Below, piece by piece: positions 1 to 11,035 of a DNA stretch of 64,000 nt; within the stretch, counting starts at the first letter, position 1; the number at the start of each line of letters is the position of its first letter. Made by a program: the position numbers and the translations under genes. The stretch lies in the NCBI GenBank assembly GCA_003134815.1, contig PLCO01000060.1, positions 1 through 64,000 on the forward strand, in the 5' to 3' direction. The notes beneath the pieces are model-generated. The model was not told the origin of the DNA. It did not search any database and was given only the letters and a program-made list of their open reading frames with translations. Source of the stretch: Acidobacteriaceae bacterium (GTDB lineage Bacteria > Acidobacteriota > Terriglobia > Terriglobales > Acidobacteriaceae).

Positions 1-3000
1 TCGCCGTCGTAGAGGTAGTTGTTCGCGCCGTCGTAAGTCACGTCACCGGCTGGGTCATAGCCGTTGACTTGGTTCACGTTCTGGTTGGTCTGGGTCATGC
101 GGTTCTGGCTATTGTAGGTCGCCCACTGGTCTGAGCCCAGATTCCCCGAATAGGAGCAAGTTGTGGCTCCGCCCGTCGTAGACGAAATGGCGCCGCTTGC
201 ACTCATCTGCATGGTCCGGTTCCCGAAGCTGTCGTAGTTCCAACAGTAGTTGGGATAGGAGTTGTGGGGCTCGTTGCTTCCGGAATTCGCCACACGGTTC
301 AGGTTGTCGTAGCCGTAGCTCCATGACCCCATGATCGGTCCCGTGACACTGTTATCCTGCGCCGCGAGAATGTTGCTATTCGGCGCGAAACTGCTGATGG
401 CCCAATTGTAGATCGGAACGTAGCCTCCGCCGGCAAGCGAGCCTGTCGCAGGCGAACCACCGAACGACGGGCTCGGGAAGATGGAGGGGCTTGAAGAGGT
501 TTCGCTGATCGAATAGGAGTAATCCGATTGCTGGCCGCCGCCGATGGATGTGATGGTCAGACTGTCGCCGCTGGCCGCAACAGTGGCCACGCTGTTGCCG
601 GAACTGCCGGACACCAGGGCGCTGGCGATAGTTACTGGGGTGGAATTGCCATTGTAGGAGGCGGAAGCAATTTGGGTTCCGTTGACCGTGAGCTTCACAG
701 TGCCGGAATCGTAGGTGGCGCCGGGAACGGCGGGCAGTTGACCCGTATCCGGCGCGGTAGTCACGATTGCAGCAAAATCCGGCGGGTTCGACCCCGAACA
801 ACTGCAACCAGGAATGCCCGCCGAGATGGTATAGCTGGCCGATGCGTTGCAGCTTCCCAGGTAGACTGTAGGGCCGACTGCCAACCCATCCATACCGTTG
901 GGGTTGTTGGAGCATGATCCGAGACCGGCTGCCAAGGCGGTGGCTAGCGTGCTGGGCGTTGTGCTTGAGCCCCAGTTAACTCCAACGTATTGTGGCGGAC
1001 CTTGAAATCCGAGTTGGGTAACATTCACGAGGATGGTGCCAGTCTGACCGCCCTGCTCTGCTCCAGAGAAAGTGACCGTAGGCACGGCGCCGCTGGCCGG
1101 AGTGCTGATCAGGTTTACCTGGAATCCGGCCGAGCCGTTGGAATAGTCGAGTGCGCCATAGAAGACGTAAGTGGTACCACTTTGGCAACTCACCAAGTAG
1201 ATCGATGGGCCGCTGGCGAGTGCACCGACCGCCGCACCTGAGCCGGAACAGGATCCGATTGCAGCGGCCAGCCTTGAGGCCAATGTGCTGGTCGTGTCCG
1301 TTGAACTCCATGAGAGTGTGCCACTGTATACCCCGGGCGGGCCCGATCCACTCGGATACACGAAGAACTGAAAGAGACCAGTCCCGATTTGACCGCTTCC
1401 TGTTGTCGAGAACGTAGCCGCGATCCCGCTGTGACTTGTTGTTGAGTTAATGATCGGCGTCATCGTTGACCCAGAGGCAGTGACGTGGAAGGAGTAGGAA
1501 CTGAAGGACGAAGAGTGCCCGTCGGGTGTTGCGGAGATCGAGTAGTCGTTATTCGTCCCGGCCGCGCAACTCTGCAGGGATACAGTGGCGCCGTTTGCTG
1601 CTGCCTGGACGCTATAGTTCGTGCAACCGGTACCGATGAGGCTCGCAAGGTTGGAGGCCAGAGTCGTCGGCGTGCTGTTCTGGCTGTAGCTAACTAGAAT
1701 CGGCTGGCTGGTACCGATCGTTACAAGGAATTGCCCGCCGTCGCACGTGCCTCCGGAGCACTGTTCCGTGCCGCTGAAGGTGATGGACCCGCTGGAATAC
1801 GCGGAGATCTGGTCGGTACCGGTGATACTGGTGGTCGCCGTGCCTGGAATGCCCGCGCCAGTGTCGCTTTCCGACTTGAGCCGAGCCCGATTGTCCGACG
1901 CGCGAGCGATACCCACCGCGCCCGCGGCATTGCTTGACGTTATGCCCAGGCTCGCGTTCACGAGGTGGCCGAAGGGATCGTAGCCTGTACTAGCTGTTGC
2001 CTGAAGCAGGGTTGGCAAATTCAGATATGGATTCCCCGTGATCTGTGCCCAGGCCGAGGGCTGGCCGACCATTGTAAGGTGGTCGAGTCTTAATGCTCCG
2101 TCGTAGAACAATTGCCAGCTTAACGGCGGCGCGGTGGTGGAAGATGACGGAATTCCATTGTTCGCCTGATACAGATCTCCCGCCAAATCATAACCGTAGT
2201 TGAATGGATACCCTGAGGAACAAGTGCCGCCCAACGGACACTGCTGGTCACCGGAGAGCCTCCCCATCGCATCGTAGCCGAGGATAACCCTGCTCGTTAT
2301 CGAGTTTGAGGGCGGCGCGGTTACGGGACTATTCGGCCCCGGACACGTTGTGCCCGCTGGTTGAGTCCACTCCATGGTTAGTCGGCCAACTGCGTTCGAG
2401 CCAGGCGTATCGTATTGCAGGCATACAACTGGGTCGGCTGTGCTCGAACTCCCTGCACTGTAAGTTTTTTGATAGAGCCGGTTGAGTTTGTCGTATGAGT
2501 AGTTGACCGTAATTCCGCGCGCGTCGGTTTTCGCACTAAGATTACCGTTGCCGTCGTAGGAGTATCCAGTCGTTCCCGCCACAGATCCCGAATAAGTCGC
2601 CGGGCACAACGCAGACGAGTTCTCCGGGTTTGATGCGCACAAAAGCTGCGAGACGCCACTGTATGTAAAGCTGCGCGTCCGCGGTGTATCCGTAGTACCG
2701 TTACCGCGTTGATTCACACCGGTCAGGTCGTCTGACGCGTTGTAGGAGTAATCAGTCTCCAAAGTTGGTGCCACGAGCGAGCCATTTAATTGCACGGCGC
2801 CACCAGGCTCCATCACCTCGAGCAATCTTCCCAAAGCGTCGCTTGTCCGCTGCCAGTGGTTGCTGGTTTCGTCCATGGAGTCGACCCAGTCACCCCCCTG
2901 GGTTCCAAGGTGTTGGGTGCACAGCGACGAGTTTTGCAGCGAATTCACCCTGGTAAATATATCGTCATAGCACCATTGAAGCGTGCCGGCGTTATCCTGC

Positions 3001-5889
3001 TGCGTTTGAATCACCTTGCGGTGTAGTGCGTCATACCCGTAACAAGTTTGGCCGTAAGTTGCGTCATTCGTTCCTCGGAATGGATTGGTGGCGCACGCTA
3101 CGTTGCCTGCAGCATCATACGTTGTGATCACATTGTCGAGGCCATTCGGGTCCGACTGAAGTTGCGTCAGCGAGACACGAGAGAGACCATCGAGAAAGAC
3201 GGCATTGATTTCGTTGGGGGTTGGTGTCGCCCATTTGGTCTCCACAATCTCAATAGGTAATTGGGACGCGGATAGGGACGGAGGCAATTGGGACCCCGAA
3301 ATCGACGGACAAATCGAATTGGGTGCATCACTATACTGGAGACAGGTCTGCGGCTGACCATTCGCAACCGGTGGATACAGCGCTTGAATCCTCCTATCCA
3401 TGAGGTCATATGCAAAGGTCGTCGTCTTGTTGTTCGGATCTTTCACCGAAGCCATAGTTCCGCTGCAGGAGTTCCAAGTGTAATGAGTCGTCTGACTTGC
3501 CGCGTTCGTAATGCTTGTGGGGTACGCCGCGGCTACTCCTGTGGTTGGCGCGCACGTTGAATTCCCCCAAAAATCCCCGAAGCTGTAGTAGGTTGGGTAC
3601 CCATTGGTATCGGTCTTGAGAATGACGTTGCCCGCATCGTCATATTGGTACGATGCTGTGATGAACCCAGACCCATTGCCTGTAAATTGGGCGGAGGTTA
3701 CATTACCGCGAGTTGTATAACCGCTCCCGTAGGAATTCAGCGATGTTCCATGCTGGACTGCGCCACTTGGCGATATTTCTTGAGTATAGGAATCGTAGGT
3801 GTAGACGGTTGAAGAGAATATAGTGGAGTTCCCGTTCGCGACTTGATAGACATTATTGCCCGTCGATCTGTTGACAATGTAAAGTGGCCAATGCTGGTAA
3901 TTGACTCCATTATTCGGGTTAGTAACAAGATAATAATATTGGGTCCAGCGTTGCAGCGCCGAGTTAGCCTGCCCGCACGTTCCGGTGACCCCGAAACCGC
4001 ATTCATATTTGGCCAACACGTTATCAGTCTCGACAACGGCGTTGAGACTAATCTGGGTGCCGTCGACGAAGCTCACCGGAACGAGGTTTTGGGTTGTGTC
4101 ATAAGACCACGCCGTCTGGCTTGTCCCCACATATGGAATGGTTGTGGTTTCACTGGTTTTATAGATGCTCTCCTGATAAGTACTGCTCACGGTCCTAAGG
4201 AGGATCTTGGACCCGCCCGATCCCTGATAGACGCTCCGTGTCTTTTCTGGACCACCCGGCCCGCCAAATGACCAGTTGAAGATGACTGGTGCATTTGGAG
4301 GATTGTAGGGTTCAGGGTTACCCCAAAAGGTGTAGTCTGTCTCATTGCCCAGAGGGTCCACAACCTGGCCTTGGTTATAAGTAGTTTTGCTTTCCGGTCC
4401 GCTACACCTGCTTCCCGGCGTGCCGCCTGAAACGTAGCCCGAAGGTGCTTGTGTGCCGGAGGCAGGGGTAGCGCAAGTATCCTTTTCCACGACTTCGCGA
4501 TTATCTGCCACGCCTGTGACGATCGGGCTGGCGCTGTATGAGTTGCCTTCCGTAGTCCATATGTAGTTATTGGCCAAAACTGGCTGATAACTATATCGTG
4601 TGTAACCGCCGGTTGGGTAAGTAATCTCGGTGATTTCCCCCCATTCGTTATAGGCAAATGTATAGGCCAAGCCATCAGGGAGCGCCACCGATGAGAGCAT
4701 GCTGGTGATCGCCTGTGCGGATACCCACCTGACTCCGTCGTCCGAGACATTACCGGGATTTGCTGTTGCACACGCGCTCTGCGCGTTCGCGGAGTTGCTG
4801 GAGTTTGAAAAGGGAAGGCAAAAGTATGGATAAGTTGGATTCTGAATCGACCATTCTGGCACGGTTAGGTTAATCGATTGAGGAGCGCCATTCGAGTCGT
4901 TATATCTTACGAAGCCTGCACCCAACGAAAGGCAGCGGCCAACAGAGTCTTCCGTACCCGAAGCTGGCGGGGACGTTCCTGGCACAGTGCAGGAGCCGCC
5001 AAAGATCACGTTCCCATTGGAATCGACAATGGCGCTTGCGCCAATCGCCAAATTCGCAGTTTCGGTCGCCGGTCCGCTGCTGTTATTCAGACATGTTGTA
5101 TTTGCCAAATTGATTGGGAACTGTATCTGGGTGCCATCACGAAAGCGAACAACCGCGATACCTGTTCCGTTCGCAGCATTGGAGAGGTCCAACATAACCC
5201 CTTCTCCTCCGCCTCCTCCCTGCTGATACCCCGCTGATGATCCGTTTGCTGGATAGTCGAAGTCGATGAGCACATCGCTGCCGGTCGCGGGTAAGCAACT
5301 GTAATTGGGTGAGGGGTTTAGATCGGTCTTCGATTGCCAGTTGTACATGGATGCGTAAGGGAATTCATACTTTCGACCATCGCCCATGACAAGATAAAAG
5401 TTCGTCTCGCCAGACGACTGAATGTATTCCGGCGTGTACATGCAACCCTGGGGTGTGCTTGCGCAGGTAGGGGGTATCGTAAAACCAGTCGCATACAACA
5501 CCGGGACATTGAATTGCCAACCGGTCGAACCGATGCCGCCTTGTCCGTACGTCCAATGAATATCGACCGGGGTGGGCTCTGGATTTCCATAATTGTCACG
5601 CTCCGCGGTACTTGCGACAGGAGTCCAGTTCTGGCTGTTAATAAGTGAGCGTCACGTCGAAGTCGTGGCCGTTACGCCCCGGGAGATGGAGAAGCGGAAT
5701 CTGGATGTTGAGATTTCCCGAGCCAATATTGACGCTTTCCTGACCGCGATCGTACGTTTCATAGGGTTTAATTCCAGTATCCAAGTTCATGTCCGTCTGT
5801 GCCAAGGCACAAACAGAGAGGGTGAGCCAGCCGAAGGGGACAAAAAGACTCAGAAATGATCTGCGCATCACGTTAAGCATTGCCTTCAT
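1..5889 (-). pseudogene. Giant secreted RHS/YD-repeat protein, frameshifted and cut by the left window edge
   Basis: The start at 5889 gives an N-terminus with a signal peptide (hydrophobic stretch ending CALAQ) and a beta-rich segment ending VTLTY, then stops at 5638. Dropping one T near 5640 lets translation continue (NSQNW...) in a frame that appears open all the way to base 1, about 1,880 codons, and whose last codons before the edge read GANNYLYDG, a typical YD repeat. Family knowledge: RHS/YD proteins form large beta-cocoons that enclose a C-terminal effector; any tip lies outside the window. Either the gene is broken or a single base is miscalled. The middle (about 450-2000) is rich in Ser/Thr/Gly repeats of flagellin-hook or adhesin character rather than YD motifs. 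The small secreted gene lies 148 nt upstream on the same strand. Confidence 0.8.
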
Positions 5890-6036
5890 TCACCTTTCTG
5901 TTCGTGTCAACATTCATCTGGCTCGTGTGTTGTGGAGTCAAATTGGATTTTCAAATCTACGGTCAAATTCACAACGAACAGACCGCCACGTTCGATTACC
6001 TTTCACATCTCACCAACTTTCCGGAAATTGCCGATT

Positions 6037-6498
6037 TCATCTTCGTATCGTCCGATAGCAACGCAAGACTGAATTCGGTTCGATCCTTTCGGGCAGTATT
6101 GGCTGATACTCGAGCTTCACGGGAAGGATCGCCATCAGATCACCTGGGGACGCGCGCAACAACATTCGTGAATAAGCTGAGTCGCATTGGGAGTCACGCC
6201 GAACGCGCAGGGTGGTCCCCGATTCGGAGGTTAAAACCGCCTTGGAGAGCGGCGGCGCTTCGTTCGGATACTCGTCGACCAGACGTATCAGGATTGATTC
6301 ATTGTCTTGACGAACATGCAATTCCGCCAGATAGGTATCCTCGTTCAATCCCCAGGTCCCGCGAATCAGGGTGCTGGAAGCGAGGAATCGTACCCGCGCT
6401 TTCTGCACCTGCTTATGAGGCCACGCGCTCGCGGGCGTTGCGGAGACGGAGATGACGGCGACGATGAATGCAATCCGGGTAAGAAAGCTTGAGATCAC
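6037..6498 (-). CDS. Small secreted protein upstream of the RHS gene
   Basis: About 153 residues. I prefer a GTG start at 6498 because AAGGAG lies 6 nt upstream; it gives a clean signal peptide (FLTRIAFIVAVISVSA, cleavage near ASA). A longer reading from 6546 would bury this. The mature part is basic and rich in Arg and Glu; I recognise no domain. A truncated copy of the same N-terminus, with the same start context, sits at 30858-31067 before the second RHS gene, so the pair 'small secreted protein + RHS' was duplicated as a unit. The job is unknown; a chaperone or partner of the RHS protein is only a guess from position. Confidence 0.65.
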   Translation of the reverse strand: MISSFLTRIAFIVAVISVSATPASAWPHKQVQKARVRFLASSTLIRGTWGLNEDTYLAELHVRQDNESILIRLVDEYPNEAPPLSKAVLTSESGTTLRVRRDSQCDSAYSRMLLRASPGDLMAILPVKLEYQPILPERIEPNSVLRCYRTIRR

Positions 6499-7170
6499 AC
6501 AACTCTCCTTTGGCGCCGGCACACTACCGGACGCACGCGGAACCAAGTAGTTCCGCAGTCAGACCACTTTGACGATTCAGTTAAAAAAGTCCCCAAACAA
6601 ACGAGTGCGTCGCGCACGACGGTTCTTTCAGAAGTCGAGGAGCGTACGCGAAAATTACGATTTCTCCCGGATCAACCGGAAAAGTGAATTGTGGTTTGAG
6701 AGGCCCAAAAGACTTACGCGACACCGTAGATCGGTTTTCATTGTCATGTCAAGTAAAAAATCGATTTATCGCGCTGATATGTTCAGGTAACCAGATCTGT
6801 TAATTGATTCGTTAATAGGTCTTTCGGTCGCACTTAGGGAGCGATGTCGTGCAAGCAATTGGAGATGCGCCACCATGAGTCGATAAGAGATATTGATGAG
6901 AGTGACCTTTGCTCAACTCGCGAGAAGCGGCAACAAAGGTTTCATTTTGGCGTCATCAAGGATTGAGCGGCTCGCCCCATCACCGACGGATGACAGGCGT
7001 TCGGTTCAACACACTTCAAGACTGGACCATCTGGTGCAAACCCAGGTGGTCGGCCGGCAGGTCACCTCCGTAAATCCTGTATCCTCAAAACGATTCAGCA
7101 CGCCAAGCAAGTTTCTGCGCGCAACCGTAGTCGATTCTGTAGGTGTCCGATCCTCAAGATTCAACAGGGC
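6480..7170 (-). repeat. RHS upstream region, copy 1 of a diverged duplication
   Basis: This stretch aligns with 31055-31775 along about 700 bases, including non-coding parts: a block around AGTCCCCAAACAAACGAGTG, a block around GGAGATGCGCCACCATG, and the blocks CATCTGGTGCAAACCCAGGT and TTCAGCACGCCAAGC. Identity is visibly high but not perfect. The distance from the 38-nt element to the GTG start is 284 nt in both copies. No gene is convincing inside it. Confidence 0.75.
6782..6819 (-). promoter_or_regulatory. 38-nt conserved upstream element, copy 1
   Basis: Begins TTCAGGTAACCAG and ends CGTTAATAGG on the plus strand. It recurs with the same length at 31351-31388 and 32323-32360, each time upstream of a minus-strand gene for a secreted or offensive-looking protein. 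A shared promoter or operator is inferred; no binding protein is evident. Confidence 0.6.
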
Positions 7171-7237
7171 CACATAGGCGATGCGAAACCAGGATTGAAA
7201 AAAAGGACTTACCAAAATGGTTCTAGGGTAGAGAACA

Positions 7238-7390
7238 TGGTCCAGAACCAGTTTCAGCAAGTTAATGAAATCTATTGAAATCGCTCGCTCTTAACTGTTT
7301 TATATTGAATTATTTGCAGCCTCCTTGTTGAAAGCTATCGTTCCGCGCTGCTCTTGGAGGCTATCGCAGGTACAAATTCGTCTACAGTCA
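7238..7390 (+). repeat. Island boundary repeat, left copy (att-like)
   Basis: About 150 nt aligning with 17681-17835: both contain GAACCAGTTTCAGC, then TGAAATCT.TTGAAAT, TTAACTGTTT.ATATTGAAT, ATTTGCAG and finally TTCGTCTACAGT. In this copy the tRNA-Pro part is reduced to a decayed anticodon stem. I read the pair as old attachment-site arms of an integrated element; which is attL and which attR is not clear. Confidence 0.6.
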
Positions 7391-7923
7391 GCACTCCATC
7401 CACAGGAAATTTTGCGGCGTGCCTGGCGCATTCCGTGCGCGGTTTCGAGCGTGACCGGAAGTGAGGTTTGATCATGATCGATACGTCGGTTCCCAAGCGC
7501 ACATGCGCAGGCTTCGCAACAGAAAATCAGCCTGGAGCCGCCCGCTAGCTAAAGAATGTGGTCCTTTTCGTCCCCAGATGGAGTTTTGGCGAGGGACAGG
7601 AGCCAAGGACTCTGTTATCGAACATCCCGTATTCGACGAAAATCACTGGGGCCTTGCTTATGCAGATGTCTGTTTCAAGCCATTTGGAGATTCCTGAAAA
7701 CACGGAAGCGGGAGAGTGGTTGACAGCTCTGGCTAGCGAAGAAAAGGATCGGAAGACGAACGATTCGACGGTCCTCGCGACCACTCTTGATCAAAGAGAA
7801 TTCGCAGAAAAACAGAATCAAAAGAATCAGCAGATCTCCTCAACTGAGAGGCGATTGCGCATTGAGAATTCGGTACTACACGACGAAGGAGAAAGGCGAA
7901 GAACGGATAACCCTAAAATGGCG
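7391..7923. other. Stretch without a convincing gene
   Basis: An open frame on the plus strand from about 7660 to 7941 would give a hydrophilic Glu/Lys/Gln-rich peptide, but it has no good ribosome site and runs into the convergent hydrolase gene. I do not count it as a gene. Confidence 0.4.
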
Positions 7924-8814
7924 TCACGGCCATCGTGCTGACTGCACAGCAGCGCTGAACGCGGGTTGCCAGAGTGTCTCATTGCTTTGGAGCGCTGCCG
8001 GCGCATAGTTCGGTAGCGCAGGCATGTTCGGCGGCGGAAAACACGGCAGCGGCGAATAGCGAGTTGGATTCGCGCTAAGCGGATTCGGCGGCAGGTAACT
8101 GCCATGCCCGAAATTCCACCCGTCCGGGATCTGCCAGTCCGCATGAATATTACCGGACGAAGGATAAGGCTCTGCCGGACCCTCCCGCCCGAGTGCTTCG
8201 TGGACATAAGGTGTGCCACGTGAGAAGAGGCCGCTGACAAAGTTACCAGCAGGGAATGCCCACTCGAGCACGTCGTCAGAGCGAGAAGCGAGCACGGAAA
8301 TCGACTGCACCTTTGTCGCCGCCCGTGCGTACTCGCCAGCCAAGCATGTATTGTCAATCGCTCCGGCCATCAGTAGTAGCCGCCGCACAGTCGTCCGGTT
8401 GAGCCCCGCAATCGTCTGCAACACCACCCGTGCTCCCAGCGAATGCGATGCGAACGAAAGCGACAGCGCCGCGGCGAAGTAACTGTTCAGGAATCCCGCC
8501 AGCGAGTTCCCGGCATCAATGGCCTCATTTCCTTCCAACGGATAGTCCACAACGTGAATCCAGCGCGCGTCTCCCGGCCATAGCATGCCGACACAGACCG
8601 TGCTGCCCAAGTCCACCAGTTTGGCCCAATTGCTCAGCTTCTCAAGTCCATCGGCCTGGTTCACATTGAAGCCGTGCGTCACCAGCAACACGTCATGCCC
8701 GCGCACCGCCGCGCCTACATCCGATGGCTGGTACACTCGGCTGTTCTCATCCAGCACTTTCAGTGGTCCCACGCCTCCGCCCATCGGCAGTGCGCGCGTG
8801 TTCAGAAAGAACAT
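7924..8814 (-). CDS. Alpha/beta hydrolase (DUF900-like serine hydrolase)
   Basis: 296 residues with an alpha/beta-hydrolase fold: the strand and oxyanion motif LLVTHGFN near residue 43-50, the nucleophile elbow SHSLGA with Ser at about 125, and a late HGS near 246 that could supply the catalytic His. The spacing resembles the DUF900 group of predicted esterases or lipases. The C-terminal 60 residues are Pro/Asn-rich and look disordered. There is no signal peptide. The start lies 6 nt after the stop of the membrane-protein gene, so the two are probably one operon transcribed leftward, divergent from the lysozyme-protease genes. The substrate is unknown. Confidence 0.75.
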   Translation of the reverse strand: MFFLNTRALPMGGGVGPLKVLDENSRVYQPSDVGAAVRGHDVLLVTHGFNVNQADGLEKLSNWAKLVDLGSTVCVGMLWPGDARWIHVVDYPLEGNEAIDAGNSLAGFLNSYFAAALSLSFASHSLGARVVLQTIAGLNRTTVRRLLLMAGAIDNTCLAGEYARAATKVQSISVLASRSDDVLEWAFPAGNFVSGLFSRGTPYVHEALGREGPAEPYPSSGNIHADWQIPDGWNFGHGSYLPPNPLSANPTRYSPLPCFPPPNMPALPNYAPAALQSNETLWQPAFSAAVQSARWP

Positions 8815-8820
8815 GGTGTG

Positions 8821-9519
8821 TTACCCCTTCACGGACCCAACCGCGTCGGATGCGCTCTGGATCGCATTGGCAATATCTTTGGCCACCGGTGCGAGCGGCG
8901 TGGCGATCAATCCGATGATCACCAGCTGCCAGTACGGCAACTGTTGTGATTGGGGAAGTGCACAATTCCCAGCAAATGCGAGTCCCACTGCAATAATGCA
9001 CGCCAGAGCCTTGCATGAATTGCGGTAAAGCTGGCCTGCCCTCTCGTACGCGCGATCGACCATCGCCGAAAGCGCCAAGTCAAACCGTCCGAACGTGTCG
9101 GCTTCTACAGGCGTCAATCCGCTATTCGGTGCTGATCTCTGCGTGTCCACCGCAGTAAGCTTTAGGGCCACGTTCACTAGCGTCTTCGCGTCCACATTGG
9201 TCTCCTTCGCCAACGCGGCCGCCGTGCTTGGATTCAGGTGCAGCTTGACGAACGATTTGGCGATCGCCTTTTGCGCGCCAGTCTCTATGCCGTTCATCCA
9301 ATTCGCGAGCAGCGTCTCGCGGATGTCCGCAGGCGTCAGCCCGGTACCTGGCTCTGCGGCGCCCGGTTGGCTCACCATCCTCGCGATCAGTTGCTTGATA
9401 TAGCCAAATCCGGCTCGGCTTATTCCGCCGGACACCATCTTCGTAGTATCCACAAGTCCGGTCGCGGCCGTTCCCAGCGCACCGACCGCCAAAGTAGCTT
9501 GAATCAAATTGATTGACAT
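8821..9519 (-). CDS. Hypothetical membrane protein with C-terminal hydrophobic segments
   Basis: I choose the ATG at 9519 (MSINLIQATL), with GGGAGGA 7-8 nt upstream; the longer frame from 9627 has no ribosome site. The 232 residues comprise an Ala-rich helical N-terminal half and two hydrophobic segments near the C-terminus (around LACIIAVGLAFAG and WQLVIIGLIATPLAP), the second followed by an amphipathic tail. Family not recognised. The architecture of soluble helices plus a C-terminal membrane hairpin is compatible with a holin-like or membrane-anchoring role beside a lysozyme gene, but that is only a suggestion. First gene of a two-gene operon with the hydrolase. Confidence 0.6.
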   Translation of the reverse strand: MSINLIQATLAVGALGTAATGLVDTTKMVSGGISRAGFGYIKQLIARMVSQPGAAEPGTGLTPADIRETLLANWMNGIETGAQKAIAKSFVKLHLNPSTAAALAKETNVDAKTLVNVALKLTAVDTQRSAPNSGLTPVEADTFGRFDLALSAMVDRAYERAGQLYRNSCKALACIIAVGLAFAGNCALPQSQQLPYWQLVIIGLIATPLAPVAKDIANAIQSASDAVGSVKG

Positions 9520-10438
9520 AGACTGTTCCTCCCGCGAGCGGACGCCCTGCAAGCGAATTCCTAACTGGTTTGGGGACTGACTGCCGCTCTCTTTTCGAGA
9601 TAAGTGACACCTTACAAGCCGCTTCACTGCCGGTCAAGTGGAATTTGCCAGCTTTCTCCGTTCGAGAGTATCTCTCAATTGACCCGCCGGCTCAATCTCT
9701 CCAGTCCCACATCCGCATCTGAGGACTGGCATGAACAGGCTTCTTGGCGCTTCGGAGCTTTTTGATGATTCCGGGGGAACGGAGCAGACAGTCAGCGAAA
9801 GCTGGTCTCTTTCCTTTTGCCGATGCCAATCGGCGGATGAGTTGCTATCTGCGAAATGAGCCTACCTGAATTCGCGCACATGGTGTATCTCAAAATCCGC
9901 AAGTTTATTCAGATTTTGCTTCCACTTTCCCCTTCCGCGAGGTATTGTATATTGCATTCAGGTTAGAACATATGGTTGCCTGACGAGCATTCAGATTCCC
10001 CAGTCAAGCCGATGCGAGAGGTCAGCACGGATTGCTTTTGTCAAATTCTAACTGGGAGTTCCGCCGGCTCTGCAGGGGATGCGGCCGAATTTTGAGAGTT
10101 TCGGGAGCCGCCCACCTGCTGTTGCGTTTGTCTTTGCGAAGCTAATGGCGAGGCGAGTCCCGCCGATGTAGTTGCTTTTGCTTTTCCCCGGTTGCGATCA
10201 AACCGCTGTTAGGGCCCATCAACCGAAAGCATCCGGCTCTGCCGGAGAATACTGACCTCACGGAATTCCCGAGTCGTCCGCTGGAAACGATTTGACGGCG
10301 CAACAGCCGCTCTCATCCGGCACGAAAATTCTTGAATCATTGAAACGTTCCAAGGTACGACTCCACTATGTACATGAATTGCGGTATATGCATTGCGCAG
10401 CTGGGAACCCGTAAAAGGGCGTAGTGCGGAGGGAACCT
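9520..10438. other. Divergent intergenic region
   Basis: About 900 nt between the leftward membrane-protein/hydrolase operon and the rightward lysozyme gene. It must hold promoters for both directions. I see no convincing gene, tRNA or strong hairpin in it; the AT-rich patch around 9930-9970 is the likeliest promoter area. Confidence 0.4.
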
Positions 10439-10906
10439 GTGCCAAACAACCTCACATACGGCGGGTGCGATCTGGCGCTGACCGAACAGTTTGAGGGGTG
10501 CCGACTGACCGCTTACCAGGATGTCGCCGGCGTGTGGACCATCGGCTATGGGCATACAGGGCCCGAGGTATCCACCGGTCTGACAATTACGAAGGACCAG
10601 GCCGCGCAATTGCTGCAAAATGACGTCGCATCCGCCGCCGCGTGTGTCAATCAGGCCGTCGCCTTGGCTTTGAACCAGGATGAATTCGATGCGCTCGTCG
10701 ATTTTGTTTTCAACATCGGGCGGGGCGCCTTCCAAGGGTCAACGATGCTGAGGGATTTGAACTCCGGCGATTTTGCCGACGCGGCCGAACAGTTCGACAA
10801 ATGGGACCACGCTGGGGGCAAGGTGGTGGCCGGTCTACTACGGCGTCGCCAAGCCGAGCAGGCTCTCTTTGAGGAGGGCGATAACACCGAAACGCAATCG
10901 GCCTGA
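10439..10906 (+). CDS. Phage-type lysozyme (GH24 muramidase)
   Basis: 155 residues from a GTG at 10439 (GGAGG 6 nt upstream); another in-frame GTG at 10424 overlaps that ribosome site. The GH24 triad has its usual spacing: Glu19 in FEGCRL, Asp28 in AYQDVAG and Thr34 in WTIGYGHT. Later signatures (ALVDFVFNIG, LLRRRQAE) complete the fold. Family function: cleaves the MurNAc-GlcNAc bond of peptidoglycan. There is no signal peptide or signal-anchor, so release would need a holin-like route or lysis. It is the first gene of the rightward set with the protease and inhibitor. Confidence 0.9.
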   Translation: MPNNLTYGGCDLALTEQFEGCRLTAYQDVAGVWTIGYGHTGPEVSTGLTITKDQAAQLLQNDVASAAACVNQAVALALNQDEFDALVDFVFNIGRGAFQGSTMLRDLNSGDFADAAEQFDKWDHAGGKVVAGLLRRRQAEQALFEEGDNTETQSA

Positions 10907-11035
10907 ACCAATGAGACTTTGCGGAGGGTACCGTTAAGTGGGTCAAGACTTCCCCTATGACGTTGCGCGGCATGTCGCGCACTAACGGTCGACGGGACAA
11001 CATCAACTTACAACCACTTCCACCGGAGGACAACC

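Noticed and set aside
376-915. Minus frames inside the first RHS gene
   Set aside because: They are out-of-frame shadows; the RHS frame itself stays open through this region to the window edge.
6569-7260. Small plus- and minus-strand frames upstream of the RHS loci
   Set aside because: They differ between the two duplicated copies and have no ribosome sites; conservation follows the DNA, not the reading frames.
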